Source of the DNA: Streptococcus cristatus
GTDB lineage: Bacteria; Bacillota; Bacilli; Lactobacillales; Streptococcaceae
Reading direction: 5' to 3'
Length of the DNA: 40,258 bases
Assembly (NCBI RefSeq): GCF_003943505.1
Contig: NZ_RJPS01000007.1
Location: forward strand, 39,071-79,328
The notes under the pieces are model-generated. The model ran no database searches. It was given only the letters and a program-made list of their open reading frames with translations, and was not told the origin of the DNA. Positions within the stretch are counted from its first letter, which is position 1, and each line of letters opens with the position of its first letter. Below, piece after piece: positions 8,483 to 16,393 of the stretch. The position numbers and the translations under genes are program-made.

Positions 8483-9214
8483 TTATTGTCGTAATTTGCC
8501 CAAAACTTCCCCAATCTTGCCCTCGATGATGAGGTCAGCTTGCTTGTCCTGTGGAATGCTGGTCTTGTTGATGACGACCAGATACTTGCCAGCAAAGTAC
8601 TGGATGAGACTGGCTGCGGGATAGACTACCAAGGAGGTTCCCCCGATGATCAACAGGTCGGCTTGATGAATGGCCTGGGCAGCTTGCTGGAAAGTCTCCA
8701 TATCCAAGGACTCTTCATAGAGGGTCACATCGGGCTTGATCATGCCGCCGCAGTCAGGGCAGTAAGGCACCGTCCCAGGCAGAGCAAGAAAAGCCTCCAA
8801 ATCGTAAAATCGCTGACAGTCTAGACAGAAATTCCTATCCGCACTGCCGTGCAATTTTAGGACATTTTTTGAGCCAGCCATTTCGTGCAGACTATCAATA
8901 TTTTGCGTCACTACAGCCTTGAGCTTGCCGGTCTTCTCCAGATGAGCCAGATAGGCATGAGCCGCATTGGGCTTGGCATCTGGATAGAGAAGGTATTTCT
9001 TGTAAAAGTCGAAAAACTCCTGTGGATAGCGCTCAAACATGGTATGCGAAACCAGCTGCTCTGCTGTAAAATGCCGACCCAACTTGACACTGTAAATCCC
9101 ATCCGAACTACGAAAGTCAGGGATATTAGACTCGGTCGAGACACCCGCCCCACCGAAAAAAACGATATGCTGACTTTGGTCAATCATGTCTTGTAATTGC
9201 TGTATTTTATCCAT
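8483..9214 (-). CDS. NAD-dependent protein deacylase (sirtuin, Sir2 family)
   Basis: Sirtuins remove acyl groups from lysines using NAD. The 243-residue protein has all core motifs: GGAGVSTESNIPDFR (residues 21-35), QNID (104-107), catalytic His122 in LHGS, and four zinc cysteines (130, 133, 152, 155) as two C-x2-C pairs. That makes it a canonical metabolic sirtuin rather than a defence-type SIR2 NADase. Its ATG lies within the end of the upstream HEPN-motif gene (8-base overlap), with AGGAGAGGAAG as ribosome site, so translation is coupled. It is the last gene of the deoD-HEPN-sirtuin group. Confidence 0.94.
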   Translation of the reverse strand: MDKIQQLQDMIDQSQHIVFFGGAGVSTESNIPDFRSSDGIYSVKLGRHFTAEQLVSHTMFERYPQEFFDFYKKYLLYPDAKPNAAHAYLAHLEKTGKLKAVVTQNIDSLHEMAGSKNVLKLHGSADRNFCLDCQRFYDLEAFLALPGTVPYCPDCGGMIKPDVTLYEESLDMETFQQAAQAIHQADLLIIGGTSLVVYPAASLIQYFAGKYLVVINKTSIPQDKQADLIIEGKIGEVLGKLRQ

Positions 9215-9983
9215 CTTCCTCTCCTGTCAATAAAGCTCTAACCAAGCGATTTGCCTGATCAAAATAAAAATGTTCCCGATCGTAGACAATCCCTGTAAAG
9301 CGCGCCAAATCCACCAAAATATCCATAAAATGTTGGGATGAAAAGCCCGTTGTCCGATACAATTCCGCCTCATCAAAAGGCTTAATCAAATGAGCCAGCG
9401 GATTTCGGACTGACTTTTCCAACTCGCGCAGCTGTCTGACCTCTTCTTTGACAGACTCTGGCAGATCTAAGCACAGAATCAGCTCTGTCAGACTGGATGA
9501 GTTGACCGTGCTTTCTGCATGAAAATCCTGCAAGACAGCATATTCTGACTCTCGCATCCGTTCAAACTTCCAGCGGTCATAGCTGGCTTCACGAGAATTA
9601 TGGATAAAGTGCTCAATATCAGGAATTTCCAACTTAATCAAGCGCATGAAAATCCGATAAATCGCTGGGCTGACCGCTCGAACAAAGTCAATAATCTGCT
9701 CATTGCGCAATTTGGCTTCCAAATCATAGAGATAGTTGGCCAACTGCTCGTCAGCCAAATCGGTATGACAAAAAAGCTGAAAGCCGCTTTGCGTCTGCAA
9801 GGCAGTCTTCAACTCTTCATCCATGGCTGGCAGAATATTGAGCTCTCTTCGCTCTGCCAGAATAGCCAATAGGCTGGTTACAATTGAGGAACTTTGCATC
9901 AACTTTTGCGCCAGTTTATAGGCATAAGCATAGTCATAACGGGAAATCGCAAAGAGAATTTCCTCTTTTAAATCTAGATTCAT
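9207..9983 (-). CDS. HEPN-motif protein resembling the C-terminal part of Csm6
   Basis: The 258-residue soluble, mostly helical protein has an R-x4-H motif, RNPLAH, at residues 193-198. This is the catalytic signature of HEPN ribonucleases. The N-terminus (ISRYDYAYAYKLAQKL, residues 13-28) resembles the start of the helical region of Csm6 proteins, and the length fits that helical plus HEPN part without the N-terminal CARF ligand-binding domain. No CRISPR genes are nearby. It starts two bases after the deoD stop and overlaps the sirtuin start by eight bases. Csm6 relatedness is inference from motif and layout; RNase activity is untested. Confidence 0.7.
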   Translation of the reverse strand: MNLDLKEEILFAISRYDYAYAYKLAQKLMQSSSIVTSLLAILAERRELNILPAMDEELKTALQTQSGFQLFCHTDLADEQLANYLYDLEAKLRNEQIIDFVRAVSPAIYRIFMRLIKLEIPDIEHFIHNSREASYDRWKFERMRESEYAVLQDFHAESTVNSSSLTELILCLDLPESVKEEVRQLRELEKSVRNPLAHLIKPFDEAELYRTTGFSSQHFMDILVDLARFTGIVYDREHFYFDQANRLVRALLTGEEDG

Positions 9984-9985
9984 GC

Positions 9986-10693
9986 TTAATCAATCAGGGT
10001 TTCCAAACCAACCTTCATCATATCGGTGAAGGTATTTTGGCGCTCCTCTGCTGTCGTATCTTCGTCAGGATTGACCAAACTATCAGAAATGGTCATGATA
10101 GCTAGGGCATCTACTTGGTGCTGGGCAGCCAGATAGTAAAGGGCTGCTGCTTCCATTTCAACAGCTTTGACGCCCCATTTGCCTAGCTCGATATTTTTCT
10201 CAAAATAGTTCGAATAGAAAACATCTGACGACAAAACATTTCCGACATGGGTCGTCATGCCCAGATCTTTAGAGATATGATATGCCTTGTCCAGCAGGTC
10301 AAAGCTGGCAATCTGCGGAAAATCATACTGAGGCCAGTCATTGCGGATAATGTTTGAGTTAGTCGCAGCCGCTTGAGCCAAAACCAATTCTCGAACGTGA
10401 ACATCTGCATTGAGGGAACCAGCCGTTCCCACACGAATCAGCTTTTTCACACCGTAGTCCACGATCAGCTCACGCGCATAGATAGAGATTGACGGCATTC
10501 CCATGCCCGTTCCCATGACAGAAACCCGCTGACCCTTGTAAGTACCAGTGTAGCCAAACATGTTCCGCACTTCGTTAAAGCAAACGGCATCTTCTAGAAA
10601 ATTCTCCGCAATAAACTTGGCACGAAGCGGATCACCCGGCAAGAGAATTTTATCAGCAATCTCACCTTGTTTAGCAGCAATATGGATAGACAT
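9986..10693 (-). CDS. deoD: Purine nucleoside phosphorylase, DeoD type
   Basis: DeoD cleaves purine (deoxy)ribonucleosides with phosphate to base and ribose 1-phosphate, feeding phosphopentomutase. The 235-residue protein begins [20 protein letters not shown] and contains the phosphate/ribose elements GTAGSL, the VEMEAAALY ribose site and the catalytic SDSL segment near the C-terminus. I choose the ATG at 10693 because it matches known DeoD; an upstream TTG at 10717 adds eight residues. Neither has a convincing ribosome site. The gene is separated from the rest of the deo/pun block by a 570-base repeat region. Confidence 0.95.
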   Translation of the reverse strand: MSIHIAAKQGEIADKILLPGDPLRAKFIAENFLEDAVCFNEVRNMFGYTGTYKGQRVSVMGTGMGMPSISIYARELIVDYGVKKLIRVGTAGSLNADVHVRELVLAQAAATNSNIIRNDWPQYDFPQIASFDLLDKAYHISKDLGMTTHVGNVLSSDVFYSNYFEKNIELGKWGVKAVEMEAAALYYLAAQHQVDALAIMTISDSLVNPDEDTTAEERQNTFTDMMKVGLETLID

Positions 10694-10737
10694 AATATAA
10701 GATACCAAACCCGTCAAAAAGCGAAGGGAAAATAGGA

Positions 10738-10774
10738 GTTGGGTGCAGTGAGCGATGCTCGCTAGACCAACTAT
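10738..10774. other. Stem-loop upstream of deoD
   Basis: AGTTGG pairs with CCAACT, enclosing a second stem AGCGA/TCGCT. On the plus strand a CTTTTT run follows; on the minus strand the tail is a weak CCTATTTT. It could attenuate transcription into deoD or be part of the neighbouring repeat region. Confidence 0.4.
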
Positions 10775-10795
10775 CTTTTTCCCACTGCTTTTAGG

Positions 10796-11147
10796 GTGGG
10801 TTCAATTCCTTTCTTTCTTAATTTTGATGATAAATAGGAGAATAGCACGGGTTCAATTCAAAACCAAACTACCCTACCTTTCAATGTTTTTAGAAAAGTT
10901 TCCCGCTCGTGTTCAAATTTGAACACACGCTCTACCTTTCTTTTTTTTTAAGATTCAGGATAGCGATAGAGAACCAAGCAAAAATAGGAAATCCGACAAA
11001 GATGCAAGGCATCTAGGAGGATTTATCTTTTTTACAAAGCCTCTAGCCCGAGTTCAATTTAAACTCAGACGCCCTTCCTTTCTGTGTTTTTAGAAAAGTT
11101 TCCCGCTCGTGTTCACATCTGAACACCTCACTCTACTTTTCTTTTTT
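10796..11147. repeat. Array of about five degenerate palindromic repeats between clc and deoD
   Basis: This gap repeats the pattern of a GTTCAAxTTGAAC-like palindrome followed by CTACCTTTC-T-rich. Two blocks share an identical 31-base core at 10885-10915 and 11085-11115, exactly 200 bases apart. Dyads are seen at 10909-10926 (perfect 18 bases), 11109-11126, 11050-11066 and 10850-10865, with a half copy near 10796. No real gene is visible in the whole 10718-11289 stretch; a terminator lies at 11173-11199. Confidence 0.75.
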
Positions 11148-11172
11148 AAATTTTATATAGTTAGGCAAAATC

Positions 11173-11199
11173 AGACTCAATCAAGACCCCGATGAGTCT
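11173..11199 (-). terminator. Terminator after the ClC gene
   Basis: AGACTCA pairs with TGAGTCT around a 13-base loop. The minus-strand tail is GATTTTG; the plus strand has a better TTCTTTTCTTT tail. Its position after the clc stop suggests it ends the rpiA-deoB-punA-clc transcript. Confidence 0.5.
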
Positions 11200-11289
11200 T
11201 CTTTTCTTTGTTTCAAACAGTTATTGATAAATTGATAGTATTTTCTATCTTCGTAAGTTAAAGCCCTGACCAGAAGAAACTGTCGTTCC

Positions 11290-12573
11290 CTACCTTATTG
11301 CTCTATTCTTTAACTTTCGCCGTAATAGGTTAGCCCAAGGAAAACGGTCTAACGCTTTTGCAAATTCATGAGCTAAGAAAGCCGTTACTAATAGATAAGG
11401 AAGAGAATCTAAACCCAGACCAGTAAAGCCTATTACTAATCCGGTTGCAGACAAGGGAGCCCTCAAGGTTACAGACAAAAAGCAAACCGAACCTAAAAGT
11501 AAGATGGATGGATGTTTGCCATCACTTAGAATCATGCCCAAAAGAGCAGCTCCAGCCATCCCCAAGGCAAAAGATGGCGTAAGAGTACCACCATAGGCCC
11601 CTGCCCAAAGGATAATAAGAACGACCACTGCTTTTAGGAAAAACATGAGAAGTACTGTCTCACCACTGCTACCATTTAAAATTTCCTGAGCCATCATGCG
11701 CCCATTTCCAAGTAGATGTGGCAAATGACTTACCAGACCAACAAGGAAAAGAAAAGCTAAGGGAAGAGTGAGGAGTATCCGTTTATCTTTTATTCTATTT
11801 GAAGATGCTTCTTTGTTTAGGCAACCAAAAAGCCAAGCCAAAGGCGTTAGAAAAAGAAGTAATAAGGGGATAATCCATATTTCCCTTAGTGACCATGTGA
11901 TGGATGGAATCTGGTAGAGAGCATGATTTGAAATAACTAGGCCTGCTGTATAGGTAGACACGTAGGTGGTCAAACCGACCAAGAAAAATCGTTTGAGGGA
12001 TAAAGCAATCCCGAGGGTTTCAAAAACGAAAAAAACACTTGTTAATGGAACCTGATAGACAGCCGCTAAGCCAGCTCCTGAACCACAAGCAATGAGAAAG
12101 ATCCGATCCTTCGTAGAGAGAAAGCACATTTTTCCTATTGGTCCTGCAAATAGAGCACCAATCTCCCGCGGTGCAGCTTCTTTACCAATAGGTGCTCCTC
12201 CTCCAACTGCAATAATCTGCCAAGTTGAATGAAATAGCTGTTTTAAAAAATGAAGCTTGTATTGTGCAGTTTCATCCTTCAACTGCGCTTTGATGGAAAA
12301 AATCTTTGTTTTCTTTTGCAATAAATACCAGACCAAGGACGAGCTGACGCCCACAATTATTAAATTTAGTCCTATCCGTGACGAGGAAACCCCATCTGTC
12401 AAGAAACCAGTTTTATGTTCTGACTGACCAAAAGCTAACTCCTCTACCATCTCTAAAAGATAATGGAGAAATATACCAGATAAACCCGAAACTATTCCTT
12501 GCAGAATCACTGCTAGGAATAACTTAAGATTATAAGGGATCCTCTGAAAAATACTCTTCAATTCTTTTAGCAT
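11290..12573 (-). CDS. ClC-family chloride channel or transporter
   Basis: The 427-residue polytopic membrane protein has ClC features: GKEAAPRE (residues 130-137) in place of the usual GREGP filter motif, keeping the gating glutamate; GSGAGLAAVYQVPLTSVFFVFE (from 164); and GAYGGTLTPSFALG later. The N-terminal GSGIP selectivity motif is not recognisable and the Phe of the GxFxP motif is Leu, so this is a divergent subgroup. Whether it is a channel or exchanger, and for which anion, cannot be read. It begins two bases after the punA stop, so it belongs to the nucleoside operon. Confidence 0.88.
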   Translation of the reverse strand: MLKELKSIFQRIPYNLKLFLAVILQGIVSGLSGIFLHYLLEMVEELAFGQSEHKTGFLTDGVSSSRIGLNLIIVGVSSSLVWYLLQKKTKIFSIKAQLKDETAQYKLHFLKQLFHSTWQIIAVGGGAPIGKEAAPREIGALFAGPIGKMCFLSTKDRIFLIACGSGAGLAAVYQVPLTSVFFVFETLGIALSLKRFFLVGLTTYVSTYTAGLVISNHALYQIPSITWSLREIWIIPLLLLFLTPLAWLFGCLNKEASSNRIKDKRILLTLPLAFLFLVGLVSHLPHLLGNGRMMAQEILNGSSGETVLLMFFLKAVVVLIILWAGAYGGTLTPSFALGMAGAALLGMILSDGKHPSILLLGSVCFLSVTLRAPLSATGLVIGFTGLGLDSLPYLLVTAFLAHEFAKALDRFPWANLLRRKLKNRAIR

Positions 12574-12575
12574 AA

Positions 12576-13388
12576 TTACAATTCAGCAAGAATCGCTTTA
12601 AGTAGTCGTTTGAAATCACCTTTGACACGCTCTGTTACTTCAACCACTTCCTCGTGATTAAGCTCTTCTTGGAAACCGGCAGCATGATTGGTAATGCATG
12701 AAATTCCGAGGACTTTCAAGCCTGAGTGGGCAGCCACGATGACTTCTGGAACAGTAGACATGCCAACTGCATCTGCTCCGAGTGTCTTATAAGCACGGAT
12801 TTCTGCTGGCGTTTCGTAAGTTGGACCGGTAACACCGATATAGACACCATCATCCAGCTTAATGCCAAGCTTATCAGCGACTTGATGAGCAGTTACACGG
12901 TATTCTGGAGTGTAAGATTTAGACATATCAGGGAAACGTGGGCCAAATTCATCCAAGTTTTCACCGATCAAAGGATTTTGACCCGTCATGTTGATATGGT
13001 CTGAAATAGCCATCAAAGTACCAGGACCATATCCAATACCACCGGCAGCATTTGTCACAATAACACCTGTCGCACCAAGAGCCTTCATCACGCGCACCGG
13101 GAAAGTAACAACTTCGAGAGGATTTCCTTCGTAGAAATGGAAACGACCTTGCAGTGCCAAGACTTTGCGCCCTGCCAAATCTCCATAGACTAATTTACCA
13201 GCGTGCCCAACGACAGTTGAGCGGCCCCAGTTTGGAATGTCCGCATAGTCAAGACTAACAGCATTTTCAATTTCAGAAGCCAATTCTCCCAAACCAGATC
13301 CCAAAATCAGACCAAACTCAGGCTCCGTCATGCCTTTTTCTTTCAGAAAGGCTGCTGTTGCTTTGATTTTTTCTGATAAGCTTGTCAT
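12576..13388 (-). CDS. punA: Purine nucleoside phosphorylase I (inosine/guanosine type)
   Basis: The trimeric-type PNP splits inosine and guanosine to base and ribose 1-phosphate. The 270-residue protein shows LGSGLGELA, GHAGKLVYG, LQGRFHFYEG (phosphate and ribose sites), NAAGG, MSTVPEV and the base-binding ITNHAAGF. I use the ATG at 13388 (MTSLSEKI) with GAGGAAATG upstream; the longer frame to 13448 would overlap the deoB coding end with unrelated sequence. It sits between deoB and the ClC gene. Together with DeoD it gives this organism two PNPs with complementary specificity. Confidence 0.95.
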   Translation of the reverse strand: MTSLSEKIKATAAFLKEKGMTEPEFGLILGSGLGELASEIENAVSLDYADIPNWGRSTVVGHAGKLVYGDLAGRKVLALQGRFHFYEGNPLEVVTFPVRVMKALGATGVIVTNAAGGIGYGPGTLMAISDHINMTGQNPLIGENLDEFGPRFPDMSKSYTPEYRVTAHQVADKLGIKLDDGVYIGVTGPTYETPAEIRAYKTLGADAVGMSTVPEVIVAAHSGLKVLGISCITNHAAGFQEELNHEEVVEVTERVKGDFKRLLKAILAEL

Positions 13389-13416
13389 AAAACATTTCCT
13401 CACTCTCTTATAATGC

Positions 13417-14628
13417 TTATACCAATTTGTCCAAGAAGCTTTCACCAATCATGGCCTTATCCACACCGAAGTTGTCAGCGATGGTTGCTGAAATGTCCGC
13501 AAAATGTCCGACAGGCAAGTGACCATTCCCCTTGAGGGATTTACCAAAGACCAAGAGCGGAATGTACTCACGAGTGTGATCTGTTCCGGCATAGGTCGGG
13601 TCATTACCATGGTCAGCGGTAATCATGAGCAAATCATCTTCACGCATGTTTTCAATGATTTCTGGCAAGCGAGCGTCAAACTCTTGCAGACAATCACGGT
13701 AGCCATGCGGATTACGACGGTGACCATAAAGAGCATCGAAGTCCACCAAGTTGGTAAATGAGAAGCCGTACTTGAAGTCCTCAGACTGGATAGCCTTGAC
13801 TAGATTGTCCACTCCATGATTATTGGATTGGTTGTGTCCCATGTCGTGGTTGATACCTGCACCGTTGAAGATATCGTTTATCTTACCAACAGAATAAGTA
13901 TCAATGCCAGCTTCATTGAGCTTGTCCAAAACAGTTGGCACAAATGGAGAAACTGCATAGTCATGACGATTGGCTGTACGAGTGAAGTTGCCTGGCTCAC
14001 CTACATAAGGGCGAGCGATGATCCGTCCTAGAAGCGCAGGGCGTTCCAAGGTAATAGAGCGGGCGAATTCACAGATACGATAGAGCTCTTCCAAAGGAAT
14101 CACTTCTTCGTGGGCCGCAATTTGAAGAACTGGATCTGCAGAAGTATAGATAATCAATTCGCCAGTTTCCATCTGACGAGGACCGAAGTCGTCAATAACT
14201 GCCGTGCCAGAATAAGGTTTGTTCGCCTCACGAATAACCTTGCGACCAGAAAATTCTTCAATTTTAGTCAAGATTTCCTCTGGGAAGCCATTCCAGAAAG
14301 TATCAAAAGGCTCAGTAATGTTCAGACCCATGATTTCCCAGTGGCCTGTCATCGTGTCTTTACCTAAAGAAACTTCTTCTAATTTAGTATAGTAACCACT
14401 TGGATTTTCCTCAGCTGGTACAGTTTTCAAGGCTTGCTCACGCTCGATATTGCCCAAGCCCAGCTTAGCCATATTTGGCACTTCTAGGCCGACTGCTTTA
14501 GAAATGTGTCCCAGCGTATCGGAAGCTCCATCTGGCACCCCTGCATTAACAAAATTGTTAGCATCTGGTGCTGCCCCAATGCCGACTGAGTCCATAACGA
14601 CTAAGTGAATACGATTAAATTTTGACAT
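13417..14628 (-). CDS. deoB: Phosphopentomutase
   Basis: DeoB converts (deoxy)ribose 1-phosphate to the 5-phosphate, linking nucleoside breakdown to the pentose phosphate pathway. The 403-residue length is standard. Alkaline-phosphatase-superfamily metal sites are seen: [12 protein letters not shown] near the N-terminus with the metal Asp, the phospho-acceptor Thr region [10 protein letters not shown], and [20 protein letters not shown] near the C-terminus. The ATG at 14628 has AGAGGTTTTC. It follows rpiA after 13 bases and precedes punA by 28, clearly one operon. Confidence 0.97.
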   Translation of the reverse strand: MSKFNRIHLVVMDSVGIGAAPDANNFVNAGVPDGASDTLGHISKAVGLEVPNMAKLGLGNIEREQALKTVPAEENPSGYYTKLEEVSLGKDTMTGHWEIMGLNITEPFDTFWNGFPEEILTKIEEFSGRKVIREANKPYSGTAVIDDFGPRQMETGELIIYTSADPVLQIAAHEEVIPLEELYRICEFARSITLERPALLGRIIARPYVGEPGNFTRTANRHDYAVSPFVPTVLDKLNEAGIDTYSVGKINDIFNGAGINHDMGHNQSNNHGVDNLVKAIQSEDFKYGFSFTNLVDFDALYGHRRNPHGYRDCLQEFDARLPEIIENMREDDLLMITADHGNDPTYAGTDHTREYIPLLVFGKSLKGNGHLPVGHFADISATIADNFGVDKAMIGESFLDKLV

Positions 14629-14641
14629 GAAAACCTCTTTT

Positions 14642-15319
14642 CTAGTTATTTGCTTCTAAAATGTTCACGCCACCTTGACCAGCGACGATCACCTTGTTGA
14701 CCATTTGGGTGAAAAGACCGTGCTCAACAACACCCACGATATGATCTAATTCTCGGCCAAATTCGACTGGATTTTCGATTACACCTAAATCTAGATCAAT
14801 AATGAAGTTCTGCATATCCGTGATAAAACGTTGGCCATTTTTTTCACGGAAACTTGGCTTGTAGCCTGCCTTAGCAAAGCGACGGAAAACTTGTTCCGCA
14901 CCATACTGCACTACTTCGACTGGCAACTTAAAAGCACCTAGCTTTTGAACCAATTTGCTTTCATCAACCACCCAGATGTAGTCCTTGGTAGGTGTCGCGA
15001 CAACTTTCTCCATCAGCAAGGCTCCGCCTCCGCCTTTGATGCCGTTGAACTGAGGATCCACTTCATCAGCTCCATCAACGGTCACATCGACCTGATCCAC
15101 TTCATCGATGGATTTCAGCGGAATGCCCAAGCCTTCTGCTTGCTTGCTAGTCACGCTAGAGGTGGTGACTGCAGTAATCTGCAAACCTTCCTCTTTGATA
15201 CGTCGACCAATTTCCTCGACAAAATAGTAAGCAGTCGAACCTGTTCCCAGACCGACCACCATCCCGTCTTCGACAAATTCAGCAGCCTTGATGCCTGCTA
15301 GTTTCTTTAGAGTTTCCAT
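14642..15319 (-). CDS. rpiA: Ribose 5-phosphate isomerase A
   Basis: RpiA interconverts ribose 5-phosphate and ribulose 5-phosphate, so it passes ribose from nucleosides into the pentose phosphate pathway. The 225-residue protein has [16 protein letters not shown] (about 23-38), the catalytic VDGADEVDP and [11 protein letters not shown]. Its ATG at 15319 has a near-perfect AGGAGGTGC ribosome site. It is the promoter-proximal gene of rpiA-deoB-punA-clc. Confidence 0.97.
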   Translation of the reverse strand: METLKKLAGIKAAEFVEDGMVVGLGTGSTAYYFVEEIGRRIKEEGLQITAVTTSSVTSKQAEGLGIPLKSIDEVDQVDVTVDGADEVDPQFNGIKGGGGALLMEKVVATPTKDYIWVVDESKLVQKLGAFKLPVEVVQYGAEQVFRRFAKAGYKPSFREKNGQRFITDMQNFIIDLDLGVIENPVEFGRELDHIVGVVEHGLFTQMVNKVIVAGQGGVNILEANN

Positions 15320-15345
15320 AGCACCTCCTCAAATCAACTATGTTT

Positions 15346-15374
15346 AGTATATCACAATTCTTTGAAATTTGAAA
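15346..15374 (-). promoter_or_regulatory. Promoter of the rpiA operon
   Basis: Minus strand extended -10 TGATATACT (hexamer 15351-15346), with a weak -35 TTTCAA 17 bases away. An imperfect palindrome TGAAAGTGTTTTCA (15370-15383) overlaps the -35 and resembles a CcpA cre site, but lacks the central CG. Confidence 0.5.
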
Positions 15375-15445
15375 GTGTTTTCAGCTCTTTAAACGGTTCA
15401 TCGCACTTTAACAGTGCTTCATTTTAAGAAAATCTCCTTAAAATC

Positions 15446-15474
15446 TTGCTCCTAGTTCTATTTTACGCTACAAT
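15446..15474 (+). promoter_or_regulatory. Promoter of the 15546-16163 gene
   Basis: TTGCTC (15446-15451), a 17-base spacer and TACAAT (15469-15474), 71 bases upstream of an ATG that has a strong AAGGAGG. Confidence 0.6.
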
Positions 15475-15545
15475 GAAGATAGGTAAATTATTGAAAGAAA
15501 TACATATTTCAAGTAGTAAACCATAGAAAATCTAAGGAGGTTGTT

Positions 15546-16163
15546 ATGATGCAGCAAGAAAATAAAGTTTTAGGTATTTTAGCCATTGTCTTTGGAGCAA
15601 TCGCTTTACTTGGCTCCTGGATACCAATCATCAATTATCTATCTTTTTTTATCGGTACTATTGCTCTTATCCTTGCTATTATCGGTCTCATTATTAACCA
15701 AAAGAAACCGAAAACTTTGGCTATAATTGGCTCTGTCATTTCCTTTTTCTCCTTAATCATCGCACTTGTCACTCTATCATTCTATTCCCGTATGTTCAAT
15801 GAGATGGGAAAAGGACTTGATGTTCTGACAAACTCTTATAGTTCCTATTTTGATTCGTCAGAAAGAAAAGAAGAAAAGGAAAAAGAAGAAAGTACGACGT
15901 TTACATGGACAAAAGCAGAATTTGATGCACTCAAAGAGGGTGATATTTTGAAAAGAGGTGCAGGCGGAACAAAATACGACGACGTCATTCGCGACCACGG
16001 CACACCAACTGACGAAACTACTTCTACTGTCAGCGGCTCTGAATTAAAAACCATCACCTACTTACCAGGAGGAAGCAAGTATCAAGCCGTCGTCCTAACT
16101 TTTTCAAAAAATGAAGACGGTTCTTTCCTACTGACTAGCAAGATAGGAACAGGTTTAGAGTAA
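15546..16163 (+). CDS. Multi-helix membrane protein with one FxWT domain
   Basis: The 205-residue protein starts with about 80 hydrophobic residues forming three helices with the look of DUF4190-type small membrane proteins (LGILAIVFGAIALLGS, then IIGSVISFFSLIIAL). A charged Lys/Glu linker (about 105-117) follows, then one copy of the domain found twice in each of the genes at 4597-7416: TTFTWTKAEFDAL (about 118), GGTKYDDVIRDHGTP and VVLTFSKNEDGSF. It is therefore a different anchor carrying the same outer module. The function is unknown. The gene stands alone, divergent from rpiA. Confidence 0.85.
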   Translation: MMQQENKVLGILAIVFGAIALLGSWIPIINYLSFFIGTIALILAIIGLIINQKKPKTLAIIGSVISFFSLIIALVTLSFYSRMFNEMGKGLDVLTNSYSSYFDSSERKEEKEKEESTTFTWTKAEFDALKEGDILKRGAGGTKYDDVIRDHGTPTDETTSTVSGSELKTITYLPGGSKYQAVVLTFSKNEDGSFLLTSKIGTGLE

Positions 16164-16393
16164 AATACATTTCCTACCCAACAGCTGTTTTTCTTTTATG
16201 AGTATTGGTAAAATCAAGGAAGAAACTCTAGCCGTCAGTCGCATTTTACTAAGGCACAAGGATTTAACTACCACTTTCTCACTATACCTATTAATTAATG
16301 CAAAACAAGGACAAAATGATGCAAAAGTCTCAAAAACTTTTTGGGTGAATTTTGGGCGGATACCTGCAAAATAGATTTCCAGAAAGGATATAT

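Noticed and set aside
8483..9983. A SIR2-HEPN phage-defence pair
   Set aside because: The Sir2 protein has zinc cysteines and the full deacylase motif set typical of metabolic sirtuins, so a defence NADase role is not supported by sequence; only the HEPN question remains open.
10932..11012. Hydrophobic 26-codon frame (MPCIFVGF) as a toxin-like small protein
   Set aside because: Its upstream sequence is the opposite of a ribosome site (ATCCTCC) and it lies within a repeat region; kept only as a remark.
10796..11147. CRISPR array
   Set aside because: Repeat units vary in length and sequence, spacing is irregular, and no cas genes are near.
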